From contig NZ_CP072110.1 in NCBI RefSeq assembly GCF_017638545.1, positions 2,418,001 to 2,482,000 of the forward strand: a stretch of DNA of 64,000 nt. Direction: 5' to 3'. Below the pieces are notes generated by a model that saw only the letters and a program-made list of their open reading frames with translations, was not told the origin of the DNA and did not search any database. Below, piece by piece: positions 21,689 to 29,737 of this stretch (position 1 is its first letter; every line of letters begins with the position of its first letter). Origin of the DNA: Psychrosphaera ytuae (GTDB lineage: Bacteria > Pseudomonadota > Gammaproteobacteria > Enterobacterales > Alteromonadaceae). The translations under genes were made by a program, and so were the position numbers.

Positions 21689-22033
21689 TTGAAAGAAGGC
21701 AAAATTGTATTAACTACATGTCCAGATATTGCAGTGGCACATGACATCGCTGAAAAACTTCTCGAGGCAAACCTTGTCGCTTGCGTGAACTTAATTCCGC
21801 AAATGGTGTCCTTGTATCGATGGCAAGGAAAAATAGAACAAGATCAAGAGGTTCAATTAATTATTAAAACCGTTGAAAGAAATATCGCCGCGGTCGAGTC
21901 TCTTATAACATCAGCTCACCCTTATGACGTGCCAGAATTTCTGGTTGTTGACATTGAGTCGGGCAGCAAAGCTTACTTAGAATGGCTTCATAACGAAACC
22001 AATCTTAATGTAAAAACTGAATTGAAAGACTAA
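21689..22033 (+). CDS. cutA: Divalent-cation tolerance protein CutA
   Basis: Small trimeric protein of 114 residues linked to copper tolerance. The family segments TTCPD, ANLVACVN and HPYDVPEF are present. The start is TTG, with GAGAG upstream. It precedes dsbD by 13 bases, the same pairing as cutA-dsbD (dipZ) in E. coli. Confidence 0.93.
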   Translation: MKEGKIVLTTCPDIAVAHDIAEKLLEANLVACVNLIPQMVSLYRWQGKIEQDQEVQLIIKTVERNIAAVESLITSAHPYDVPEFLVVDIESGSKAYLEWLHNETNLNVKTELKD

Positions 22034-22046
22034 AAGGTAGTATTTA

Positions 22047-23879
22047 ATGCGATTAGAAGGTCAAAACCGCTCAGCGTGGACAACATGGTTCACATTTGCC
22101 TGGGTATTTATGTTTGCGATTATGCTTGCTCCGACGAGCCAAGCGATGACTGCGCAGGCAACAAGCAAAAGCGATCCACTGGCGGATATATTTTCATCTC
22201 AACAGACTTACCTTCCAGTCGATGAGGCCTTCATCTTTGGTTATAAGCAAAAAGGCGACAAGATTGAGCTGGATTTCACTATTGCTGATGGGTACTACCT
22301 TTATGCAGATAAGTTTCAGTTTCAGGGTGAAAATCTGACTGTTGTTAATGTGGAGCAGCCGGATGCTACTCAAATCGAAGATGAATTTTTTGGCGTAACC
22401 GAGGTCTATTTCTTTGAATCTCAATTGACGGTAACGGTCGAAAACGTCGAACAAAGTGCCTTTTTAAACATAAGATATCAAGGTTGTGCCGAGGCTGGTT
22501 TTTGTTACAACCCGACGGTCAAACGTATTCCGATAGACCTAGTTACGGATTCAAATACTGCGAATAAAGGTGTAACGAGTGAAGAATCGGTTACGAATCC
22601 AAATCAACCGCAATCTCAACAAAATGACCTTGCCAATAAATTAGCCAACGAAAGCATAATCTGGACCCTGGTGATCTTCTTTGGCTTAGGTATTGGGCTT
22701 GCGTTAACCCCGTGTGTCTTCCCTATGTTCCCAATTTTATCGAGCATTATTGCCGGACAAAGCAATATGACGGTTAAAAAGGGTCTTTGGCTGGCCTTTA
22801 TTTATGTCCAAGGTATGGCTATTACTTACTCCATCATGGGCTTAATCGTTGCCAGTATGGGCGTGCAGTTCCAGGCGGCGATGCAACATCCTGCTGTATT
22901 AATTTCCGTAGCTGTGATCTTTGTCTTACTAGCCGGTGCCATGTTTGGTTGGTACAACCTACAACTTCCACAATCTTGGACCAATAAGCTAACCGAAGTC
23001 AGTAACAAACAAAAATCCGGAAACTTAGTTGGCGTTTTTGTAATGGGCCTTATAAGTGGATTAATTGCATCACCTTGTACGACAGCACCGTTAACGGGGG
23101 CGTTATTGTACGTTGCTCAAACCGGTGATTTAGTGATTGGCTTTGTGACGCTTTATGTATTGAGCTTAGGTATGGGTTTACCTCTTCTATTGATTGGCGC
23201 TTCAGGTGGTAAATTGTTACCAAAAGCGGGCAACTGGATGAATGTGGTCAAAAACCTATTTGGCTTTATCTTGTTGGCCATTCCATTGATCTTATTAGAG
23301 CGCATTATCGAGTCATCAACACTGTTCATGTTGGCAGGTGTTTGGTTACTGGCGTTTGCGGTGTTTTTACATTCTCAATACTTATCTCAAACTTCCCCAG
23401 GCGTTAAAAGTAGCTTTTGGGTAGCGTCGTTTGTTAGCTTGGCACTGGGCTTTTTGTTAGTTGCTCGCCCATTATTACCCAATGTAGGCGTAGCAACACA
23501 GGTTCAAGCATCAAAAGGCACCGAGTTTAAAGTGATTGAAAACTTAGCTGAGCTTCGTCAAGAAGTCGCTGCGGCGAGCCAAGCAGGTAAACCAGTGATG
23601 TTTGACCTGTACGCTGATTGGTGTCTTGCTTGTAAAGAGTTTGAAGCCTTTACGTTTAGCGATGGCAAAGTACAAGAGCGCATGCGTGATTTTGTACTGT
23701 TAAAAATGGACATGACCGAAAACGACGAAGACGACCGCGAGATTTACAGCGAGTTTAACGTTTTGGGATTACCTACTATTTTGTACTTTGACAAAAACGG
23801 CGCTGAACTGACCAATCAGAGAGTCACTGGCTTTATGAACGCCGAACGCTTTTTAAATCACTTAAATAGTATTGATTAA
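22047..23879 (+). CDS. dsbD: Thiol:disulfide interchange protein DsbD
   Basis: Inner-membrane enzyme of 610 residues carrying electrons from cytoplasmic thioredoxin to periplasmic DsbC and CcmG. After a signal peptide comes the periplasmic alpha domain with its Cys pair (GCAEAGFCY). An eight-helix core follows with LTPCVFPMFP and ASPCTTAP, then a thioredoxin-like domain with DWCLACK. Relevant to the two c-type cytochromes in the window. Confidence 0.95.
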   Translation: MRLEGQNRSAWTTWFTFAWVFMFAIMLAPTSQAMTAQATSKSDPLADIFSSQQTYLPVDEAFIFGYKQKGDKIELDFTIADGYYLYADKFQFQGENLTVVNVEQPDATQIEDEFFGVTEVYFFESQLTVTVENVEQSAFLNIRYQGCAEAGFCYNPTVKRIPIDLVTDSNTANKGVTSEESVTNPNQPQSQQNDLANKLANESIIWTLVIFFGLGIGLALTPCVFPMFPILSSIIAGQSNMTVKKGLWLAFIYVQGMAITYSIMGLIVASMGVQFQAAMQHPAVLISVAVIFVLLAGAMFGWYNLQLPQSWTNKLTEVSNKQKSGNLVGVFVMGLISGLIASPCTTAPLTGALLYVAQTGDLVIGFVTLYVLSLGMGLPLLLIGASGGKLLPKAGNWMNVVKNLFGFILLAIPLILLERIIESSTLFMLAGVWLLAFAVFLHSQYLSQTSPGVKSSFWVASFVSLALGFLLVARPLLPNVGVATQVQASKGTEFKVIENLAELRQEVAAASQAGKPVMFDLYADWCLACKEFEAFTFSDGKVQERMRDFVLLKMDMTENDEDDREIYSEFNVLGLPTILYFDKNGAELTNQRVTGFMNAERFLNHLNSID

Positions 23880-23932
23880 GTTAATTAGGTTACACGTAGC
23901 TTAATCGTGCCTTAACGGTACTTCTGCACTAT

Positions 23933-23961
23933 AAAGCGCTATCCATGGATAGCGCTTTTTT
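23933..23961 (+). terminator. Terminator of cutA-dsbD
   Basis: Near-perfect hairpin AAAGCGCTATCC / GGATAGCGCTTT followed by a T run, 54 bases after the dsbD stop. Confidence 0.9.
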
Positions 23962-24132
23962 GTCTTAACGCCCTTCAAAAATGAGCATTGCCTCTTGCTA
24001 ACTTCGGTCATTAGACCAGTATTTTGCTGTTAATTGTGTTTATTTCTCTATAATGGCTTTTAATCTTCGAAAAGATGGTGTTTTATATACAAAACTATCT
24101 ATAAATCACCTGTTTTTCGGAAAGTATAAGAG

Positions 24133-24606
24133 ATGAGTAAAGAAGGCGACAAGATGTCAGCAATTGGTACTGTTTTAGTGTTAAATGGACCTAACTTGAA
24201 TTTGTTAGGGCGACGTGAACCAGAGGTTTATGGCTCATTAACGCTTGATCAAATAGTGGCCGATTTAACATCCACTGCCAGCGCGCAAAATGTCAGCGTA
24301 CAGCACTTTCAATCAAATCACGAAGGTGAATTGATTGACGCGATTCATGCTGCACAAGACAAGGTGGACTTTATTGTCATTAACCCAGCCGCTTTTACTC
24401 ATACGAGCATCGCTTTACGCGATGCTTTGTTAGGAGTAGCAATCCCGTTTATCGAAGTGCATTTGTCTAATGTACATGCTCGAGAGACGTTTAGGCATCA
24501 CTCCTACTTATCAGACATAGCAGTTGGGGTCATTTGTGGATTAGGTGCAAGCGGATATCGCTACGCACTTGAACAGGCAATGACCGCAATCGCGAACAAA
24601 CAATAA
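24133..24606 (+). CDS. aroQ: Type II 3-dehydroquinate dehydratase AroQ
   Basis: Shikimate-pathway enzyme, 157 residues from this start or 150 from the ATG at 24154; the shorter form fits the usual length better, but both have weak ribosome sites. Motifs are [18 protein letters not shown] (with the catalytic Tyr), [19 protein letters not shown] and EVHLSN. It leads the common aroQ-accB-accC arrangement. Confidence 0.95.
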   Translation: MSKEGDKMSAIGTVLVLNGPNLNLLGRREPEVYGSLTLDQIVADLTSTASAQNVSVQHFQSNHEGELIDAIHAAQDKVDFIVINPAAFTHTSIALRDALLGVAIPFIEVHLSNVHARETFRHHSYLSDIAVGVICGLGASGYRYALEQAMTAIANKQ

Positions 24607-24648
24607 AGTGATTGAATAAACACATTCAAAGATTAATAGGTGATAAAC

Positions 24649-25107
24649 ATGGACATTCGTAAAATTAGAACATTGATCGACATGGTGAAAGAGTCAGGTG
24701 TCGGTGAAATCGAGATCACTCAAGGTGATGAGTCAATTCGTATTTCTGGTGCGCCAGTAGCAGCGCCAGCGCCTGTACAGTATGCCGCACCTCAACCAGC
24801 ACCAGCGGCACCAGTACCAGCAGCTGCACCTGCCGCAGCAACAGAAGCGCCAGCAGACTCGGCACAGCCTTCAGGTCACCAAGTTGTTTCACCAATGGTT
24901 GGTACTTTCTACCGTGCATCTTCGCCTTCAAACCCTCCGTTTGTTGAAGTGGGTCAAACCGTTAAAGTTGGCGATGTATTGTGTATTGTTGAAGCAATGA
25001 AAATGATGAACCAAATCGAGTCAGACAAAGCGGGTGTGGTTAAAGCAATCCTAGTAGACAACGAAGAAGCAGTCGAATTTGAACAACCGTTATTCATCAT
25101 TGAATAA
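24649..25107 (+). CDS. accB: Biotin carboxyl carrier protein AccB
   Basis: 152-residue carrier subunit of acetyl-CoA carboxylase. I start it at the ATG (MDIRKI), since a TAGGTGA ribosome site precedes it; a GTG nine bases upstream is possible. An Ala/Pro-rich linker lies in the middle. The C-terminal lipoyl-like domain carries the biotinylated Lys in VEAMKMMNQ. Confidence 0.96.
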   Translation: MDIRKIRTLIDMVKESGVGEIEITQGDESIRISGAPVAAPAPVQYAAPQPAPAAPVPAAAPAAATEAPADSAQPSGHQVVSPMVGTFYRASSPSNPPFVEVGQTVKVGDVLCIVEAMKMMNQIESDKAGVVKAILVDNEEAVEFEQPLFIIE

Positions 25108-25119
25108 TAGGGGATTGTT

Positions 25120-26463
25120 ATGATTGATAAAGTAGTCATCGCCAACCGCGGTGAAATCGCTTTACGTATTTTGCGCGCTTGTAAAGAGTTAGGCATCAAG
25201 ACGGTAGCGGTTCACTCCACTGCGGATAGAAACTTAAAACACGTGTTACTTGCAGACGAAACCATTTGTATTGGTAAAGCGTCGGCAATGGACAGTTATC
25301 TTAATATTCCTCGAATCATTGCAGCTGCAGAAGTTACTGACGCCGTAGCGATTCACCCAGGTTATGGATTTTTGGCAGAAAACGCTGACTTTGCAGACCA
25401 AGTAGAACAAAGCGGCCTGATCTTCATCGGTCCAAGAGGCGATACAATTCGCTTGATGGGTGACAAAGTGTCCGCTATCGAAGCAATGAAAAAAGCCGGT
25501 GTTCCTTGTGTTCCTGGTTCTGATGGTGAGCTAGGTGACGATGCTGACACCAACAAATCGATTGCTCGTCGTATTGGTTACCCACTGATCGTGAAAGCGG
25601 CTGGTGGCGGTGGTGGCCGTGGTATGCGCGTGGTACGTCGCGAAGAAGATCTTATTGACTCGATCCAGATGACCAAAGCGGAAGCCGGCGCCGCGTTTAA
25701 CAACGATATGGTTTACATGGAAAAGTTCTTAGAGAATCCACGCCATATCGAAGTACAAGTTTTGGCCGATGGCCAGGGCAATGCAATTCACCTTGGTGAA
25801 CGTGACTGTTCAATGCAGCGTCGTCACCAAAAAGTAGTAGAAGAAGCGCCAGCGCCAGGTATTACACCAGAGTTACGTAAATACATTGGTGATCGCTGTG
25901 TTCGAGCTTGTATCGAAATTGGTTATCGCGGTGCAGGTACGTTTGAGTTTTTATACGAAAACGGCGAGTTTTATTTCATCGAGATGAACACTCGTATTCA
26001 GGTTGAACACCCAGTAACAGAAATGGTGACAGGCGTAGATTTGATCAAAGAGCAATTACGTATTGCTGCAGGTCAGCCATTGTCTCTAACGCAAGAAGAT
26101 ATTCAAATTCGCGGTCATGCTGTTGAGTGTCGAATTAACGCGGAAGACCCGCAGACGTTTATTCCTTGTGCGGGTCAGATTAAGCGTTTTCATTCGCCGG
26201 GTGGTTTGGGTGTTCGTTGGGACTCTCATATCTACACTGATTATAAAGTACCACCTAACTATGATTCGATGATTGGTAAGCTGATCACTTACGGTGAAAA
26301 CCGCGGTATCGCGATTAAGCGTATGGAGCACGCATTAAACGAGTTGCTTATTGAAGGCATCAAAACAAATGTGCCGTTGCAGCAACTAATTATGGACGAT
26401 GAGCATTTCCAAAATGGTGGAACTAACATCCACTATCTTGAGAAAAAACTGGGTATGAACTAA
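25120..26463 (+). CDS. accC: Biotin carboxylase AccC
   Basis: ATP-grasp subunit of acetyl-CoA carboxylase, 447 residues, carboxylating the biotin on AccB. Diagnostic parts are [17 protein letters not shown] at the start, the Gly-rich ATP loop [12 protein letters not shown], and [16 protein letters not shown]. It follows accB by 12 bases and ends at a terminator. Confidence 0.98.
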   Translation: MIDKVVIANRGEIALRILRACKELGIKTVAVHSTADRNLKHVLLADETICIGKASAMDSYLNIPRIIAAAEVTDAVAIHPGYGFLAENADFADQVEQSGLIFIGPRGDTIRLMGDKVSAIEAMKKAGVPCVPGSDGELGDDADTNKSIARRIGYPLIVKAAGGGGGRGMRVVRREEDLIDSIQMTKAEAGAAFNNDMVYMEKFLENPRHIEVQVLADGQGNAIHLGERDCSMQRRHQKVVEEAPAPGITPELRKYIGDRCVRACIEIGYRGAGTFEFLYENGEFYFIEMNTRIQVEHPVTEMVTGVDLIKEQLRIAAGQPLSLTQEDIQIRGHAVECRINAEDPQTFIPCAGQIKRFHSPGGLGVRWDSHIYTDYKVPPNYDSMIGKLITYGENRGIAIKRMEHALNELLIEGIKTNVPLQQLIMDDEHFQNGGTNIHYLEKKLGMN

Positions 26464-26527
26464 CCCTCATAAACAGTAGGTCCAATCGAACAGTCGTTAA
26501 ATTGGACAACATTTAAAAAATCACATT

Positions 26528-26566
26528 TAAAAGCCGGACACGATTTATTACGTGGCCGGTTTTTTG
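26528..26566 (+). terminator. Terminator of accBC
   Basis: Arms AAAAGCCGG and CCGGTTTT with an added inner stem (CACG/CGTG), then a T run, about 65 bases after the accC stop. Confidence 0.85.
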
Positions 26567-26680
26567 TTTTTGAGAGGGTAGTTAATTTAGCTTTGAGGCT
26601 TCCGCATCTGAGTGTTTTTTGAACTATACTATAAGAGATTTGCGTATAGATTTTATTGACGATTACGCGGAGTAACTACC

Positions 26681-26989
26681 ATGACTTTAATCGGCACACC
26701 TGTGCCCGTGACTGCTGGTGTTGAGCAGACTAGAGTGAGCAAAGCGACGTCTACCAGACCAGACGCGGCTCAGGTTATTGATCGTGAAACAAAAACACCT
26801 ACCGCTTCAGCGATTAACCGTTCGCGCGAACCTAGCCAACAGCAACAACAAGTCATCGAACAACCCAACCCTGATATTCCGAAAGAGCAGATCCGAGTGT
26901 CTGTCACCACAGGTGAAATCAATATAAAAGGTAATTTAACGCCAGCAAAGGCGGCTGAGATATATGCAAAAATTGCAAAGCTTTTGTGA
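26681..26989 (+). CDS. Small hypothetical protein
   Basis: 102 residues with no signal peptide or membrane segment. The first two thirds are polar, Thr/Gln-rich and probably disordered, with a Gln run. The last 32 residues (from IRVSVTTGEINIKG) look folded: a short beta hairpin followed by a helix, LTPAKAAEIYAKIAKLL. A GGAGTAACTACC ribosome region precedes the ATG. I do not recognise a family. It is a single gene between accC and the peptide locus. Confidence 0.6.
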   Translation: MTLIGTPVPVTAGVEQTRVSKATSTRPDAAQVIDRETKTPTASAINRSREPSQQQQQVIEQPNPDIPKEQIRVSVTTGEINIKGNLTPAKAAEIYAKIAKLL

Positions 26990-27007
26990 AGAGGAATGCA
27001 TTGAAAG

Positions 27008-27039
27008 AAAACAAGTAACTGCATACTTCTACTTGTTTT
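27008..27039. terminator. Bidirectional terminator between the 102-residue gene and the peptide gene
   Basis: Perfect 10-base arms AAAACAAGTA and TACTTGTTTT with a 12-base loop, between two convergent genes. It lies about 24 bases past the stop codon of the double-glycine peptide. Confidence 0.75.
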
Positions 27040-27062
27040 AACACTAGATAACTAGGTGAAGG

Positions 27063-27233
27063 TTATGGACGAGTACCTACTGGACGGTTTTCAATTCGAC
27101 CTAAATCTTCCAAGTCTCCACGAAATAGGTCTTTCAAACCAGCAATCACTAGTTCTTCTAAAAACCACATAATAGGGTACACGAATAGACCACCTGCAAC
27201 ATGCTGAGTTTGTTTAGTATTTAATACTTTCAT
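27063..27233 (-). CDS. 56-residue double-glycine leader peptide (bacteriocin or signal precursor)
   Basis: A short open frame with ribosome site AAGGAA seven bases before ATG. The first 15 residues, MKVLNTKQTQHVAGG, form a double-glycine leader: Gly-Gly at -2/-1, Val at -4 and Leu at -12, as in substrates of C39-peptidase exporters. Cleavage would release a 41-residue core starting Leu-Phe-Val-Tyr-Pro, with a hydrophobic/amphipathic half (MWFLEELVIAGLKDLF) and a polar tail ending in PVGTRP. There is no Cys, so no lanthionine or disulfide, and no GxxxG pair of two-peptide bacteriocins. It is last in a minus-strand row that includes a C39 exporter. Killing and signalling functions cannot be told apart from sequence. 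Confidence 0.78.
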   Translation of the reverse strand: MKVLNTKQTQHVAGGLFVYPIMWFLEELVIAGLKDLFRGDLEDLGRIENRPVGTRP

Positions 27234-27242
27234 AATAGTTTC

Positions 27243-27316
27243 CTTAGGCTATAGCCTGTTAGTTAAGTGATTGCTATGCAATCGGTTTTTCTAGCGTTCC
27301 GTTCAAGTCTGCTAGG
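27243..27316 (-). repeat. Structured intergenic element, copy A (before the peptide gene)
   Basis: Shares with copy B, in the same order, CTAG, CAGACTT(T)GAACGGAACG, CTAG, a variable hairpin, CACTTAACTAAC and CCTAAG (minus strand). Here the first stem is CTAGC/GCTAG and the second GATTGC-tat-GCAATC. A 12-base palindrome AGGCTATAGCCT (27246-27257) follows, 13 bases before the peptide ATG. Confidence 0.7.
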
Positions 27317-27329
27317 TTGGGTGCCTGAT

Positions 27330-27806
27330 CTATTGATTAGGCAGTTGGTTTGTCACATACATAACAACAAAGATACATAAGTGCACAAATCCGGCGTTGA
27401 GCATACTTAGCTTTAAACTGCGATGTTTAAAGTAGATATGAAACAAATAAATTGATAAGACAAAATGAGCCATAGGGTCTAACAACCGCAGTGGTAAATA
27501 GGTCATGGACAAATATGCTGAAGCTAATGCTGCAATCCACACGGGAAGGCTCATTACTTCGAATATGTCGACAAGGACAGCACGTAATATCCACTCTTGC
27601 ACTAGAGGTAAAATGGCTACGACATAGATGAAGATATAAAGCGTGCTATATGCGTTATTGATCAAATACTCGCTGTCATAACCAACCCAAGAGCTTTTTG
27701 GGGAATGACTCAAAACCAGGCTTACAAAGGCGACGGCGATGCCCCAACAAAACGTAACTTGCCAAGTGTTTTTCCGAACTACATTTTTACTTATCTGCTT
27801 TTCCAT
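27330..27806 (-). CDS. CPBP-like (Abi/Rce1-type) membrane protein with degraded active site
   Basis: 158 residues with four to five hydrophobic helices, laid out like the CPBP intramembrane protease family, members of which act as immunity proteins or prenyl-protein proteases. The family glutamate pair EExxxR reads Q70-E71-W-I-L-R75. The His expected in the second motif is missing (LSMTYLP at 99-105), and the third motif region is NAGFVH (137-142). Protease activity is therefore doubtful. It lies directly upstream of the double-glycine peptide gene, so self-immunity is the natural guess. Family placement itself is moderately sure. Confidence 0.6.
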   Translation of the reverse strand: MEKQISKNVVRKNTWQVTFCWGIAVAFVSLVLSHSPKSSWVGYDSEYLINNAYSTLYIFIYVVAILPLVQEWILRAVLVDIFEVMSLPVWIAALASAYLSMTYLPLRLLDPMAHFVLSIYLFHIYFKHRSLKLSMLNAGFVHLCIFVVMYVTNQLPNQ

Positions 27807-27856
27807 AAAACTGATCCTTAGTACTAATGAGTATTGTGTATACTGTTCTTTAACCG

Positions 27857-27941
27857 CTTAGGTGGTTAGTTAAGTGCAGCGCTTTTGCTGTGGTTAATTG
27901 GCTAGTTTGTTCGTTCCGTTCAAAGTCTGTGCAAACTAGCC
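27857..27941 (-). repeat. Structured intergenic element, copy B (before the CPBP gene)
   Basis: Second copy of the element at 27243-27316. The stems are GCTAGTTTG/CAAACTAGC and CAGC/GCTG, different in sequence from copy A but paired at the same places, while the single-stranded blocks are nearly identical. It begins 7 bases after the stop of the 480-residue gene and ends about 50 bases before the CPBP start. Confidence 0.7.
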
Positions 27942-27947
27942 ACTCAC

Positions 27948-29390
27948 TTACTTTTTTGAATCGACTTTTTTGAGCAGTTCAAGCAGTGTCATTAATCCTT
28001 TATACCCATGAAAACCAGGTAGGTGAAATGCCAGCTTATTTTGACTTTTTATATAATTTGATAATTCATCTAGCTGTAAAAAAGAAAAACGTACTCCATC
28101 ATCAAAGCTCTCGAAAACATAAGATTCGGTAACGGGTACAAAATAACAACGGATGTGATTGTTAATGAAAATGGTTGTGTGAACTGAGCTATCTAACTTA
28201 TTAAATAACCAAGAGGTTAACTCTCTGTATTTTTCTGCAAGTGATTCTAGATTATTCACTCCTTTGTGCTCGATAACCGCACTGACGGTGTCGCGAATAC
28301 TCTGATTGGCCAACGCTTCTGAAAAAATAAAACGACGCCCGGCTTTAATAGTACATATAATTCGCTGCGAGTTAGTAGTGTGTGGGGAGCGAACAAATTC
28401 ACTTACTGTTTTCATCAGTCTTGTTTGGCGGGTGTTATTCATCGAACGATTCGATTCCATGAAAGACATTAGCTCATTGACTAGCAAGTGAACTCTTTGT
28501 TCATTGGAGTAAACAGGTGAAGATAGTTTTTGAACCGTTGCATGTAGTAGCTTGAGTAAAAAGTTTCTTTCTGCAGGTAAGGTAGCAAAGTTTGTAATTT
28601 CACTATCTAAACCTATGAACTCAAAGACATAGCGTTCCAGGTATTGATTGTATTTGTCATTGAAAAACTGCAACAGGCACTGAGTGTCAATATTCGTCTT
28701 ATTAAAAGAATTGTAATAACAGGCCCACTTTATAAACACCGATGCGATTTCATTGTGTTCTTGATGTAGTGTATCAGGTGTAGAGCTAGTTCGAGAGATA
28801 TCGACACCAGCTTCAATTAATCTTGCCCATTGCCCGTCAATCGTTAAGCTCTCTGGTGATATCGAGCCCAAACTAATACCATGAACATAACAGTAACTGC
28901 ATTGTCGAGCGCAATTATCTAGACTGCGAGTTATGAACTGACTGAAGCTATGCTCCGATTTAAATGCATTATTCAATTCTCGGTATGCTTCTCTAATTCT
29001 GAACGTTTCTAGTCGTTGGTCTGCCGGCGAGAGATCACCATATGAAATAGAATTGATGAATTTGGCTGGTGATATAACGGTATTCGTTATGCTAATAGCG
29101 TGCTCGTTAGGGGCCGTTGTTTTAGATTCACCGACAGTTAATGGTGAGGATAGATGCTGAACCGACTTGACCTCAACTGTGCCAATAGGTAATACCTGAT
29201 TAAAGGCATGCGAAATAATGGCGTTACAAGTAGCGTCAATGAGAGACAATTTAGTTTTGCGCAATGGTGTCGCGGTAGTTTTGGTTTTGCCGTTTTTAGC
29301 GTCTAGCTTGTTGTTTTGTAACTCGCCAAAAGGCATTGATAAATCGTTGAGTGCGATGCGACCAGGTTGTGATGATGGAAGTGAATTCAT
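27948..29390 (-). CDS. Unrecognised 480-residue protein of the peptide locus, with a CX3CX2C motif
   Basis: Soluble protein of 480 residues without signal peptide or clear membrane segment. The N-terminal 110 residues are low-complexity (Thr/Lys/Ser); the rest looks largely helical. A striking C160-ARQ-C164-SY-C167-Y motif has the spacing and aromatic residue of a radical-SAM cluster site. However, no GGE-type motif or TIM-barrel pattern follows, so radical-SAM identity is not supported beyond the motif; it could bind a metal some other way. It lies between the regulator/exporter genes and the CPBP/peptide genes. A role in peptide maturation, sensing or immunity is only inference. Confidence 0.6.
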   Translation of the reverse strand: MNSLPSSQPGRIALNDLSMPFGELQNNKLDAKNGKTKTTATPLRKTKLSLIDATCNAIISHAFNQVLPIGTVEVKSVQHLSSPLTVGESKTTAPNEHAISITNTVISPAKFINSISYGDLSPADQRLETFRIREAYRELNNAFKSEHSFSQFITRSLDNCARQCSYCYVHGISLGSISPESLTIDGQWARLIEAGVDISRTSSTPDTLHQEHNEIASVFIKWACYYNSFNKTNIDTQCLLQFFNDKYNQYLERYVFEFIGLDSEITNFATLPAERNFLLKLLHATVQKLSSPVYSNEQRVHLLVNELMSFMESNRSMNNTRQTRLMKTVSEFVRSPHTTNSQRIICTIKAGRRFIFSEALANQSIRDTVSAVIEHKGVNNLESLAEKYRELTSWLFNKLDSSVHTTIFINNHIRCYFVPVTESYVFESFDDGVRFSFLQLDELSNYIKSQNKLAFHLPGFHGYKGLMTLLELLKKVDSKK

Positions 29391-29482
29391 TGCTGGCTTG
29401 TCCTTGTTTGTTAATCACCGATACCGCACAGGTGCTTGTTTTTATTGTCGATGATTTAAATTTAGACAAGCCAGCTAAAATA

Positions 29483-29737
29483 TCAGCTGAACTTGGGTAT
29501 AGTTTCTGCGACATTCATTTTGCGAAGTGCCAAAGCCTCTTCTTGCTGAATTTGTTTGATGAGCTCGACTTTGTTTTTTACGTTAAGTTTTTGATAAATA
29601 TTACCGGAGTGAAACTTAACGGTTCTGACACAGATAAATAATTTGTCGGCTATCTCCTTTTGGCTCTCACCACAAATTATATGTTGATAGACTTGAAATT
29701 CCCTTTTTGACAAAAGGTGTTCATTTGATATTGACAT
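29483..29737 (-). CDS. Small LuxR/GerE-type transcription regulator
   Basis: 84 residues, essentially a stand-alone LuxR helix-turn-helix: LSKREFQVYQHIICGESQKEIADKLFICVRTVKFHSGNIYQKLNVKNK. There is no receiver or autoinducer domain, so it either senses through a partner or acts by its level. The start overlaps the exporter stop by 17 bases and has AGAGGG upstream, implying coupling. It probably controls this peptide locus; the repeated intergenic elements are candidate targets. Confidence 0.85.
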   Translation of the reverse strand: MSISNEHLLSKREFQVYQHIICGESQKEIADKLFICVRTVKFHSGNIYQKLNVKNKVELIKQIQQEEALALRKMNVAETIPKFS

